Source of the DNA: Nitrospirillum iridis
GTDB taxonomy: Bacteria; Pseudomonadota; Alphaproteobacteria; Azospirillales; Azospirillaceae
NCBI RefSeq assembly: GCF_014205765.1
Contig: NZ_JACIIZ010000004.1
Location: 62,001 to 126,000, forward strand
Reading direction: 5' to 3'
Length of the DNA: 64,000 nucleotides
The first letter of the stretch is position 1. The number at the start of each line of letters is the position of its first letter. Of the stretch, positions 19,123 through 26,838 are shown piece after piece. Under the pieces are notes generated by a model, which did not search any database, had not been told where the DNA came from, and saw only the letters and a program-made list of their open reading frames with translations. A program made the translations under genes and the position numbers.

Positions 19123-19145
19123 CCGGCGGCAGGGGCTGCCGCCGG
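19123..19145. promoter_or_regulatory. Perfect 10-bp hairpin in the receptor-to-dioxygenase gap
   Basis: CCGGCGGCAG at 19123-19132 and CTGCCGCCGG at 19136-19145 with a 3-base loop. In the minus-strand transcript it sits just upstream of the dioxygenase ribosome site and about 115 bases after the receptor stop. No T run follows, so an mRNA processing or stability element within the operon is as likely as a terminator. Confidence 0.4.
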
Positions 19146-19258
19146 CGGTGAGATGTCGGGAAAAGGGGCTGTCTCGTGGCCAAGTGTAGCGCGGAAGGAT
19201 CAGCCGGAAATTTTAGAAATCGTGCTGATTCCCTTTTGGCGCGCGCATGAATGAACCG

Positions 19259-21778
19259 TCAGAACTTCACGGAAACGCGGCTGTAATAATAGCCGCCGGT
19301 AATGCCGAATGGAGAGAACAGGCCATATTTGTTCAGGCCCGTCTTGGCGTCGACGATGCCGATGGCGTCGGGATAGACGTCGAACAGGTTGTTGGCGCCC
19401 AGGCTGAGGGTCAGGCGGTCGCTGAGCTCGACGCCCACATCCAGGTCGGTGATCCATTTGGCGCTGAAGGTCCGGTCGTTGGCGGCCACGGTGCCGGCCT
19501 CGGTATAACTGCCATAGCGGGTCACGCGGCTGCCGACACGCAGGCGGTCCCAGTGCCAGTCGGCGGACAGGATGGCCTTGCCGCGCGGCGTGCCGTCGGT
19601 CAGGTCGGCCTGCTTCTGTCGGTCGAACAGGGCGTAGCCCAGGCTGGACAGTTGGGTGGGGGTGGGCTTGATGTGGGTGATGGTGGTGCGCGTCCAGCTG
19701 TAGGCGGCACCCAGGCGCACGTCGCCGGCCCCGCCCAGGTCCACCAGGTAGTTGGCCACCGCGTCCACCCCGTCGGTGCGGGTGTCGACGGCGTTGGTGT
19801 AGTACTGCGCCGACAATCCCGGGGCATAGCCGGCGGCTTGCAGGATGGAGGAGACGGTGCTGCCCGTCAGCAGGCCGGTCTGGACGATGCGGTCCTTGAT
19901 GTCGATGCGGTAGGCGTCCAGCGTCAGCTGCAGGCCGTGCGCCGGCTCCGCCGTCACGCCGACGCTGTAGTTGGTGGACGTCTCCGGCGTCAGCGGCGTG
20001 GCGCCCAGGGCCTTGGCCTGGCCCGAGCTGGCGGGCAGCACCTTGATGGGCAGGGTGATGTAGTTGCCCGCCGCGTCCACCGTGCCGGTGAAGGTGGAAG
20101 AGGCGTAGATGGTCTGCGCCAGCGACGGTGCGCGGAAGCCATTGCTGACCGTGCCGCGCAGGGCGTAGCCGGGCGCCAGCTCATAGCGCGTGGCGACCTT
20201 GCCGCTGGCGGTGTCGCCCACGCTGCCGGTGTAATGCTCCACCCGGCCGGCGGCGTCCAGGGACCAGGTGGGCGTCAGGTTGGTCCCCAGGTCGATGTAG
20301 GCGGCGCCGTTGTTGCGGGCGATGGCCCCACTGTCGGCGGGCGAGGTGCCGGAGTAGGAGGCCAGGCCCGGCGCCGGATGCTGGCCGGCATAGTAGCCGG
20401 AGGGGATGACATAGCTGCCGATGGCGTAGCTGGCGGGGTCGCCCGGGCCGATCTCATAGCGTTCGTACCGGTGTTCCAGGCCCCAGGCCAGGGTGACCGG
20501 CGCGCTCCAGCCCACATCCAGTGGGCGGCTGACATCCAGGTTGGTGGTCACCTGGTCGAAGGTCTGGTCGGCCAGGTGGAAATAGGTCGGGCTGGTGGGC
20601 CCCAGCGAGGCGTTCAGCGTGTTCTCGCCGTCCAGCTTCGCGGCGTCCCGGCCATAGGTGGTGCTGAGGTCCCAGGACCAGGGGCCGATATCCCCCCGGC
20701 CGCCCACCGTCGTCTGGAAGTCCGTCTCCCAGATGCGGCGCAGCGCGTTGAAGCCGTTGGGGTAGACCTCGGCCAGGGAATTGATGTTGTTGGGCAGGAA
20801 GCTGCCGGTGTTCTTGCGTGACCGCCGCTTGGAGACGGTGGAGAAGGAATAGACGGTGACGTCGTCGCCCAGGGGCAGTTCCGCGTTGTAGGAGCCGCTG
20901 TAGATGGTTTCCTGCCCGGGGCCGTAGCCGCCGCCGTAAAAGGTGCGGTCGGCCGTGGCCTCGCGCGGGTCGCGGCCGCCCCCGGGCAGGGGATTGTACA
21001 GGTTGGCGACGCTGGTGGGGGCGGCGCGGCTGGCCGACTGGTTGTCCTTGTAATCGGCCGACAGGTTGATGAAGCCCTGGCGGGGCAGGTCCAGGCCGTA
21101 ATTGGCGGCCACATGCTTGGTGAAGCCGTCGCCGCCGTAGTTCTGGCCCAGGCTGCTCTCGACGCTGCCGCCTTCGGGCTGCTTTTTCAGGATGATGTTG
21201 ATGACGCCGGCGATGGCGTCGGACCCGTATTGGGCGGCGGCACCGTCGCGCAGCACCTCGATATGGTCGATGGAGCCGACGGGGATGAGATCCAGGTCCA
21301 CTGGCACGCCGCCGTTGGCGATGCGCGCCAGGTTGTTGATCAGCGCCGTGTTGTGCCGACGCTTGCCGTTGACCAGCACCAGCGCCTGATCGCCGTTCAG
21401 GCCGCGCATGGTGGTGGAGCGCACGGTCCAGCTGGTACCGCCGCCATTGACACCCGGCAGGTTGAAGGAGGGCACCAATTGGTTCAGCAGTTCCTTCAGG
21501 CCCACCTTGCCGGTTTCCGCCAACTGTGCGGCCCCCACCACGTCGATGGGGGAGGGGCTGTCGATGGCCGCCCGGCGCACCCCGCCGCGCAGGCCCGTCA
21601 CCACGGTTTCCTGCACGGCGTCCAGGTCGGCGCTGGCGGCGGCGGCGTCGCCGGCGGGGGCTGGCTGGTTCGCGGCCGGCTCCCCCGCCTGGGCCCCCGC
21701 CTGGGCGCAGACGGGCAGGGCCAGGGCCGTGGCCACCAGCAGGACCTTGTGACGGTTCAGAAGCGCGGCGGCACGCAT
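19259..21778 (-). CDS. TonB-dependent outer-membrane receptor (organosulfur cluster)
   Basis: 839 residues. A signal peptide ends about residue 26, followed by an Ala/Pro-rich linker, a TonB-box-like ETVVTG, a plug domain (MRGLNGDQALVLVNGKRRH; VLRDGAAAQYGSDAIAGVINIIL) and a 22-strand barrel ending in ...SRVSVKF with terminal Phe. The VVTGLRGGVRRA style is common in sphingomonads and Azospirillaceae. By context it imports an organosulfur compound (for example a sulfate ester or sulfonate) that is then handled by the dioxygenase downstream; that is inference. It is divergent from the LysR regulator with a 340-base AT-rich control region. Confidence 0.94.
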   Translation of the reverse strand: MRAAALLNRHKVLLVATALALPVCAQAGAQAGEPAANQPAPAGDAAAASADLDAVQETVVTGLRGGVRRAAIDSPSPIDVVGAAQLAETGKVGLKELLNQLVPSFNLPGVNGGGTSWTVRSTTMRGLNGDQALVLVNGKRRHNTALINNLARIANGGVPVDLDLIPVGSIDHIEVLRDGAAAQYGSDAIAGVINIILKKQPEGGSVESSLGQNYGGDGFTKHVAANYGLDLPRQGFINLSADYKDNQSASRAAPTSVANLYNPLPGGGRDPREATADRTFYGGGYGPGQETIYSGSYNAELPLGDDVTVYSFSTVSKRRSRKNTGSFLPNNINSLAEVYPNGFNALRRIWETDFQTTVGGRGDIGPWSWDLSTTYGRDAAKLDGENTLNASLGPTSPTYFHLADQTFDQVTTNLDVSRPLDVGWSAPVTLAWGLEHRYERYEIGPGDPASYAIGSYVIPSGYYAGQHPAPGLASYSGTSPADSGAIARNNGAAYIDLGTNLTPTWSLDAAGRVEHYTGSVGDTASGKVATRYELAPGYALRGTVSNGFRAPSLAQTIYASSTFTGTVDAAGNYITLPIKVLPASSGQAKALGATPLTPETSTNYSVGVTAEPAHGLQLTLDAYRIDIKDRIVQTGLLTGSTVSSILQAAGYAPGLSAQYYTNAVDTRTDGVDAVANYLVDLGGAGDVRLGAAYSWTRTTITHIKPTPTQLSSLGYALFDRQKQADLTDGTPRGKAILSADWHWDRLRVGSRVTRYGSYTEAGTVAANDRTFSAKWITDLDVGVELSDRLTLSLGANNLFDVYPDAIGIVDAKTGLNKYGLFSPFGITGGYYYSRVSVKF

Positions 21779-21881
21779 GGTAAAACCCCCTTGGGTCCGG
21801 CTTGGCGTACCTGCCGGACTTCCCCGATGTTGAATAAAGCGGTGGGGTTTTTAGACAGGGCGGTGCCACATCCCGTAAATC

Positions 21882-22034
21882 GACTTATCCTTGAGGGATT
21901 TATGAGGGGACTAAATTGGTAGTCCGCTCGCCTATCCTTGTGATGGGCGGAGCGTCGCCGGACCTTGGAAAGGCTGGAAACTTATAATGCGATAAATAAG
22001 TGTGAAATAGCGAGCTATGCGATATATTGTACAT
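21882..22034. promoter_or_regulatory. Control region between TonB receptor and lysR
   Basis: The interval 21779-22121 is AT-rich. GACTTATC at 21882-21889, 100 bases before the receptor start, recurs at 24018-24025 before the second binding protein. ACTTAT (21980-21985) and ATAAGT (21996-22001) form a perfect inverted repeat with a 10-base spacer. ATATATTGTACAT (22022-22034) is repeated upstream of selA. These are candidate LysR-type operators for the receptor operon and for autoregulation. No experiment is implied. Confidence 0.4.
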
Positions 22035-22121
22035 CGCTATGTTGCAGAGTCTGGTTGCTGGCGCCCATGTTGCCGTGTGTAATTACGGCCAATGAGACCC
22101 CGGACAGTGAGGACCGCGCCC

Positions 22122-23006
22122 ATGCCCCCCAATCTGCCCACCGAGCTATTGCGCACCTTCGTCGCCATCGTCGACGCCGGCACCCTGCAAAAGGCGACGG
22201 AGCGCATCTTCCTGACGCAGTCAGCCCTCAGCCTGCAGATCAAGCGGCTGGAGGATCTGTTGCAGACGCCGCTGTTCCTGCGGGAGGGGCGGCGCCTGAC
22301 CCTGGCGCCGGCCGGCGTGACCCTGCTGGGCTTCGCGCGCAAGATCCTGGAAATGAACGAGCAGGCGGTCAGCGCCGTCACCTCCGGCGCCTTCGCCGGG
22401 CCGGTGCGGGTGGGCATGGTGCAGGACATGACCGACACGCTGCTGACGGGCGTGCTGGCCAGCTACGCCCAGATCCATCCCCAGGCGCAGTTGCACGCCC
22501 GCATCGCCGGCACGGCCGAACTGCTGGAATTGCTGACGGCCGACCGGCTGGACGTGGTGGCGGGCTTCGGGCCGGCGGGGGACCCCAACGGCGTGCTGAC
22601 CGTGCCCGTGCGCTGGATGGGCAACCCGGAACTGCTGGGCGCCGACGTCCTGCCCCTGGCCGTGCTGGAAACGCCCTGCCGCTTCCGCGAGGCGGCGCTG
22701 TCCGCCCTGGACCGCATCGGCCGGCCCTACCGCATCGTGGTGGAAACACCCAACCTGTCCAGCCTGCGCGCCGCCGTGCGCGCCGGCCTGGGCCTGACCT
22801 GCCGCGCCATGGCCTTCGACCCGCTGCCGCCCCTGCCCGAGGGGGTCCTGCCGCCGCTGGCCCCGGTCAGCGTCACGCTGGCCCACCGCGCCAACCCGTC
22901 GGAGTCCATCGCCAGCCTGATCGGCCTGGTGCGCCAGGCGATCGCGGCGCAGGGCGAGGACGGGGACGATGGCGAGCAGGACGAGCCGCGGGCCAACGCT
23001 GCCTAA
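22122..23006 (+). CDS. LysR-family transcriptional regulator
   Basis: 294 residues. The N-terminal winged helix-turn-helix reads LLRTFVAIVDAGTLQKATERIFLTQSALSLQIKRLE in family style, followed by a periplasmic-binding-type effector domain (VRVGMVQDMTDTLLTGVLASYAQIHP). The ATG at 22122 is preferred to one at 22092 because GTGAGGA lies about 9 bases upstream. The C-terminal 20 residues are acidic and low in complexity (GEDGDDGEQDEP). Divergent from the TonB receptor operon and flanked by organosulfur genes, it is the likely local regulator, comparable in place to CysB/Cbl/SsuR but not an obvious orthologue. Confidence 0.92.
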   Translation: MPPNLPTELLRTFVAIVDAGTLQKATERIFLTQSALSLQIKRLEDLLQTPLFLREGRRLTLAPAGVTLLGFARKILEMNEQAVSAVTSGAFAGPVRVGMVQDMTDTLLTGVLASYAQIHPQAQLHARIAGTAELLELLTADRLDVVAGFGPAGDPNGVLTVPVRWMGNPELLGADVLPLAVLETPCRFREAALSALDRIGRPYRIVVETPNLSSLRAAVRAGLGLTCRAMAFDPLPPLPEGVLPPLAPVSVTLAHRANPSESIASLIGLVRQAIAAQGEDGDDGEQDEPRANAA

Positions 23007-23027
23007 GCCTGCGATCGCTTGAATGCG

Positions 23028-23060
23028 AAAGGCCCGCGACATCGCTGTCGCGGGCCTTTG
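23028..23060. terminator. Bidirectional terminator between lysR and the aldolase gene
   Basis: A perfect 14-bp stem: AAAGGCCCGCGACA at 23028-23041 and TGTCGCGGGCCTTT at 23046-23059 with a TCGC loop. The stem ends in TTT on both strands, so it can terminate both the plus-strand regulator gene and the convergent minus-strand gene. Confidence 0.88.
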
Positions 23061-23091
23061 GTGTTTGGCTTTGGCGGGTTTTGGCGGCCGT

Positions 23092-23889
23092 TTACGCGTC
23101 ATACCCCGGCGATTCCCGCGCCAGGCGGCGCAGCAGGCCGGCCCAGGGCAGCTTGGCGTGATCGGGACGGTGGTTGGCCACCTGCTGGCGCACCTCGGCC
23201 TGGGCGTGTTCGGGCGCCAGCAGGATGCCATCGCGTCCGGCGCTGAGGGTGCGGACCTGCAGGGTGGCGGAGCGTTCCAGGGCGTGGATGCCCAGGAAGG
23301 CGTGGGCGGCGGTGGGGCCCAGCGCCAGGGTGCCGTGGTTGCGCAACAGCATCAGGCTCTTGTCGCCCAGGTCGGCCACCAGCCGCTCCCGCTCATCCAG
23401 GTTCAGGGCGATGCCTTCATAGTCGTGATAGGCCAGGCGCGGGATGACGGTCAGCGAATGCTGGTTCAGGGGCAGCAGGCCCTCCCTGTGCGCCGACACG
23501 GCGATGCCGTCGGCGGTGTGCAGGTGGATGACGAACCTGGCGTCGGGCCGGGCGCCATGGATGGCGGAATGGATGGTGAAGCCGGCGGGATTGATGCCGT
23601 ACTCCGTCTCCCCCCACACCGGGGCCTGCAGGATGTTCCCGTCCAGATCCACCTTCACCAGGCTGCTGGCGGTGATCTCATCGAAATACAGGCCGTAGGG
23701 GTTGATGAGGAAGTGCTCCTCCGGTCCCGGCACGCGGGCGGAGATGTGGGTGTAGATCAGGTCGGTCCAGCCGAACAGGGCCACCAGGCGGTACAGCGCC
23801 GCCAGTTCCACCCGCACCTGCCATTCCGCCTCGTCCACCCGTCCCTTCAGGGACTGGATGCCCAGATAGGATCCGTCCGCCATCCTCAT
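23092..23889 (-). CDS. Class II aldolase/adducin-family protein
   Basis: 265 residues. Zinc-ligand histidines appear in the family segment HLHTADGIAVSAH near residue 122 and in LLRNHGTLALGP near 182. YTHISARVPGPEEHFLINPYGLYFDEITASSLVKVD is the usual substrate loop region. Members cleave or epimerise hydroxy-carbonyl compounds (fuculose phosphate aldolase, ribulose phosphate epimerase) or are eukaryotic-adducin-like with unknown substrates. Length and the GL.P.NQHSL motif fit the adducin-like bacterial subgroup. It shares the organosulfur neighbourhood, so it may act on the carbon skeleton left after desulfonation (inference). Confidence 0.88.
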   Translation of the reverse strand: MRMADGSYLGIQSLKGRVDEAEWQVRVELAALYRLVALFGWTDLIYTHISARVPGPEEHFLINPYGLYFDEITASSLVKVDLDGNILQAPVWGETEYGINPAGFTIHSAIHGARPDARFVIHLHTADGIAVSAHREGLLPLNQHSLTVIPRLAYHDYEGIALNLDERERLVADLGDKSLMLLRNHGTLALGPTAAHAFLGIHALERSATLQVRTLSAGRDGILLAPEHAQAEVRQQVANHRPDHAKLPWAGLLRRLARESPGYDA

Positions 23890-24012
23890 TCTCCATCGCG
23901 TTGATTGGCCTTTACCGTCGATCCACAGGGCCCGCGCGTCAAATTGGAGTTTTTAAAGCATCGCTTGAGTGGTCCTGGGGGCGGTTTCGTGGGCGGCCCC
24001 GCTCAAGGCATA

Positions 24013-24033
24013 CTTGAGACTTATCAAACAGTC
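24013..24033. promoter_or_regulatory. Putative operator, copy 1 of a motif shared with the permease operon
   Basis: TTGAGACTTATCAAACA begins at 24014, about 90 bases before the binding-protein start. The same site with one internal substitution lies at 31717-31737, about 100 bases before the permease start; 19 of 21 positions agree. TTGA-N6-TCAA is a palindrome, as expected for a LysR-type or other dimeric regulator. Confidence 0.55.
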
Positions 24034-24084
24034 GGCGGCGCGCCCGTCCGCTAGCCTGGGGCCCTTGGCGTGGGACAGGCGCCA

Positions 24085-24129
24085 GAGTGGACGATGGCAG
24101 AGTGGACCATGGCAGAGTGGACGATGGCA
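24085..24129 (+). repeat. Three tandem 15-base repeats spanning the translation start
   Basis: Units GAGTGGACGATGGCA (24085-24099), GAGTGGACCATGGCA (24100-24114) and GAGTGGACGATGGCA (24115-24129) are in frame with the binding-protein gene. Each has an ATG (24094, 24109, 24124). Translated, they give E-W-T-M-A three times. They could be variable-number repeats affecting the start site. Confidence 0.9.
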
Positions 24130-25089
24130 TTCGGGGAACAATGGTCGCGGCGCGGCATCCTGCGGGCGGGTTTGGGGTTGGGCGTGGGCCTTGCGGTCCC
24201 ACTGCTGACCGCCTGCGACGACAAGGCCAAGGTGCTCCCCATTCTCAAGGTGGGGGACCAGCGCGGCGGGTTGCAGGCCTTGCTGAGCGCCTATCCGGAT
24301 GACAAGCCGGGCCTGCCCTACCAGGTGGAATGGGCGCAGTTCCCCAACGCCGCCCCGGTGATCGAGGCGCTGAACGCGCAGGCGATCGATGTGGGCGCGG
24401 TGGGTGACGCGCCCTTTGGCTTCGGCCTGGTGGGCAAGGCGCAGATCAAGGCGGTGGCGGCATATCGCTCCAGCGGCCAGGGTACCGCCGTGCTGGTCAA
24501 GGGCGATGGCCCGGTCAAGGCGGTGGCGGACCTGTCCGGCCGCACGGTCGCCACCAGCAAGGGCTCCATCGGCCATTTCCTGGTGCTGCGCGCGGTGGCG
24601 GAGGCGGGACTGTCGGCGGACAAGGTCACCATCGCCTTCCTGTCGCCCAACGACGCCAAGGCGGCCCTGCTGGCCGGCAGCATCGACGCCTGGGCCACCT
24701 GGGACCCCTACACCGCCCTGGGCCAGTTGCATGACGGCCTTAAGGTGCTGGTGGACGCCCAGGGCCGCATGCCCGGCCTGTCCTACCTGTTGTCCACGCC
24801 GGCGGCCCTGTCCGCCCGCCGCGACCTGGTGCGCGACTTCGTGGGCCGCGTCAACCGCGCCCGCGACTTCACAAGGGAACAGCCCGACAGATACGCCGCC
24901 GTCTTCGCCGAACAGACCGGCGTGCCGGCCGAGGTGGCGGCCCTGATGATCCGCCGCACCAACTTCCAGCCGGTTCCCCTGGACGACGGCATCATCGCCG
25001 ACCAGCAAAGCGTGGTGGACCAGTTCGCCAAGGTCGGCCTGGGTGGTGATGGCCTGGACGTGCGCACGGCGTTCGAGCGGTCGCTGTAG
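24124..25089 (+). CDS. Sulfonate-type ABC substrate-binding lipoprotein
   Basis: 321 residues from the ATG at 24124; three in-frame ATGs and a GTG at 24070 could extend it. The N-terminus SRRGILRAGLGLGVGLAVPLLTAC combines a twin-arginine motif with a lipobox ending at Cys, so a Tat-exported lipoprotein is likely. The mature domain parallels the SsuA paralogue at 17.3-18.2 kb (VGDQRGGLQALLSA; FPNAAPVIEALNAQAIDVGAVGDAPFGFGLVG; IDAWATWDPYTALG). It presumably hands a different organosulfur ligand to the same ABC transporter. The gene stands alone with its own operator-like site. Confidence 0.88.
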   Translation: MAFGEQWSRRGILRAGLGLGVGLAVPLLTACDDKAKVLPILKVGDQRGGLQALLSAYPDDKPGLPYQVEWAQFPNAAPVIEALNAQAIDVGAVGDAPFGFGLVGKAQIKAVAAYRSSGQGTAVLVKGDGPVKAVADLSGRTVATSKGSIGHFLVLRAVAEAGLSADKVTIAFLSPNDAKAALLAGSIDAWATWDPYTALGQLHDGLKVLVDAQGRMPGLSYLLSTPAALSARRDLVRDFVGRVNRARDFTREQPDRYAAVFAEQTGVPAEVAALMIRRTNFQPVPLDDGIIADQQSVVDQFAKVGLGGDGLDVRTAFERSL

Positions 25090-25091
25090 CG

Positions 25092-26648
25092 CTATCGCCC
25101 GTCGATACGGCGCAGATAGCGCTTGAGGCTGTCCTTGGGCACCTTCAGGTCCTGGACCCAGGCGTCCATGTCGCCGGGATGCCGGCGCATGACGTCGCGG
25201 ATCCGCTCCTCCGGGATATCCTCGATGTCCTGAAGGATGCTCCACCGCTCCATCAGGCGGTACAGGCTGGTGCGCGACAGGTCCAGCAGTTCGGCGGCGG
25301 CCTTGACGTTCCAGCCGCTGGCGTCCAGCGCCGCGACCAGTTCCGCCTGGTCGACCGTCGCCGGGTCGCGGTGCTTGCGCTCTGCCGACCGCGTGGCGGA
25401 CGAGGGGGCGCGCGGCGCGTCCCCGCCCCGCTCGTTCGCCCCGGTCGCGGCCGCCGAGGGGGCGGCCGCGCGGGACAGCGTCACCGGCGTGCCCAGGCGG
25501 ATTTGCCGGGCGACGCCGATCAGTTCCCGGATGTTGCCGGGCCAGGGGTGCAGCAGCAGGGACAGCACCCGCGCCGCCGACAGCGTCGCGGGATCGTGGG
25601 GCGGCAGGTACGCCTCCTCCCGCGTCAGGAAATGGCGCAGCAGCGGGCCGATGTCGACCCGGCGTTCACACAGGGGCGCCAGGGTGATGACCACCCCCTC
25701 CAGCCGGCGGCGCAGCGGCTGGTTGAAGCCCGCGTCGTCCAGGGCCCTGTCCGTCGCCGAGATCACCCGGACATCCGCCTTCTGGTTGCGGGAATCGCCC
25801 AGCTTGCGGTATTCGCCGCATTCCAGCGCCCGCAGCAGCATGGGCTGCACCTCCTTGGGGGTGTCGCCCACCTCATCCATGAACAGCGTGGCGCCATCGG
25901 CCAGGGCGAACAGCCCGGCCCGTTCCCGGGTGGCGCCGGTATAGGCGCCGGCGGTGGCGCCGAACAGTTCCGCATGGGCCAGCGCCGGCGACAAGGTCGC
26001 CATGTTGACGGTGTGCAGCCGCTGCCCCGCGCGCATGCTCAAGGCGTGCAGGGCGGAGGCCACCAGTTCTTTGCCTGTGCCGGTGGGGCCGCTGAGGAAC
26101 ACCGGCAGGTTGGTGGGGGCCGCCTGGCGAACGAGGGCCCAGGCCCCCTGCACGGCGCGGCTGATGCCGATCAGGCCGTGTTTCGCCGCCTCCGTCCGCA
26201 GGGGCAGCGTCGCCTCGAAGATGGACAGGATGACACTGTCGGACAGGCAGATCAGGATGTCGGTCCCCAGCTCATCCAGGCTGGCGGTGGTGGGGCCGGT
26301 GACGGGGCGGCCGTTGACCGACACCGTCATCCGGCTGTCGGGCGGGGTGATGTCGAAGGTGCCGGCGCCCCGCCGGCGGATGTGCAGCGGCTGGCGCGAG
26401 ATGTGGCGGTCGTCCAGGGCGCGCTGCTCCCGCCCGTCGGCGGAGCGGAACAGCGGCTCGAACCGGTTCAGGGCGAAGGTGCCGCCGGCCCCCCCGGCCG
26501 ACAGCGGGGTGATCATGCCTATCATGCCGGGATCGGGGTGCCACACCACGCCCAGGCAGGCGACGGCATGGTCCTGGCCATTCCACGGCGCCGGGCCCTG
26601 CAACGTCGGTGACGCCGTCGCGTCACCCTGATGCCAAGTCGTCTGCAT
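25092..26648 (-). CDS. FHA-domain AAA+ regulator of the NtrC (sigma-54 activator) type
   Basis: 518 residues. An N-terminal FHA-like domain (RHISRQPLHIRR near 85, SVNGRPVTGP) recognises phosphothreonine in known cases. The AAA+ domain has Walker A GPTGTGKE near 188, GAYTGA near 236 (the sigma-54 contact loop GAFTGA with Phe to Tyr), Walker B LFMDEVGD, and NQPLRRRLE. A Fis-type helix-turn-helix (WNVKAAAELLDLSRTSLYRLME) follows near 450, with about 50 further residues. The ATG at 26648 has GGTGGGG upstream. It is divergent from a Ser/Thr kinase gene, a natural source of the phospho-signal (inference). Confidence 0.9.
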   Translation of the reverse strand: MQTTWHQGDATASPTLQGPAPWNGQDHAVACLGVVWHPDPGMIGMITPLSAGGAGGTFALNRFEPLFRSADGREQRALDDRHISRQPLHIRRRGAGTFDITPPDSRMTVSVNGRPVTGPTTASLDELGTDILICLSDSVILSIFEATLPLRTEAAKHGLIGISRAVQGAWALVRQAAPTNLPVFLSGPTGTGKELVASALHALSMRAGQRLHTVNMATLSPALAHAELFGATAGAYTGATRERAGLFALADGATLFMDEVGDTPKEVQPMLLRALECGEYRKLGDSRNQKADVRVISATDRALDDAGFNQPLRRRLEGVVITLAPLCERRVDIGPLLRHFLTREEAYLPPHDPATLSAARVLSLLLHPWPGNIRELIGVARQIRLGTPVTLSRAAAPSAAATGANERGGDAPRAPSSATRSAERKHRDPATVDQAELVAALDASGWNVKAAAELLDLSRTSLYRLMERWSILQDIEDIPEERIRDVMRRHPGDMDAWVQDLKVPKDSLKRYLRRIDGR

Positions 26649-26838
26649 GCCCCCACCAAGTCCAAAAACTAACAAATTCTAACAGGACACCCTATCCACG
26701 TGCATCCGATGTTAACAGCGTGATAGAAATCGGTCCATGCCTTTAGAACATCAACGAAAGGGGATTACGGCTTGGGGGTGGCCCCTAATGGTAGTATTTA
26801 TATCGTGATAACGCACGGAACGCGGTTGGGGATTCCGG

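Noticed and set aside
19247-20821. 524-codon plus-strand frame opposite the first TonB receptor
   Set aside because: Antisense to the receptor; glycine/valine-rich repeat-like translation with no recognisable fold.
24085-24129. CRISPR-like or IS-end interpretation of the tandem repeat
   Set aside because: Units are contiguous with no spacers and in frame with a gene; they are simple tandem repeats.
26649-26838. Sigma-54 promoter for the kinase
   Set aside because: I looked for GG-N10-GC elements in the divergent region and found no convincing match, so none is reported.
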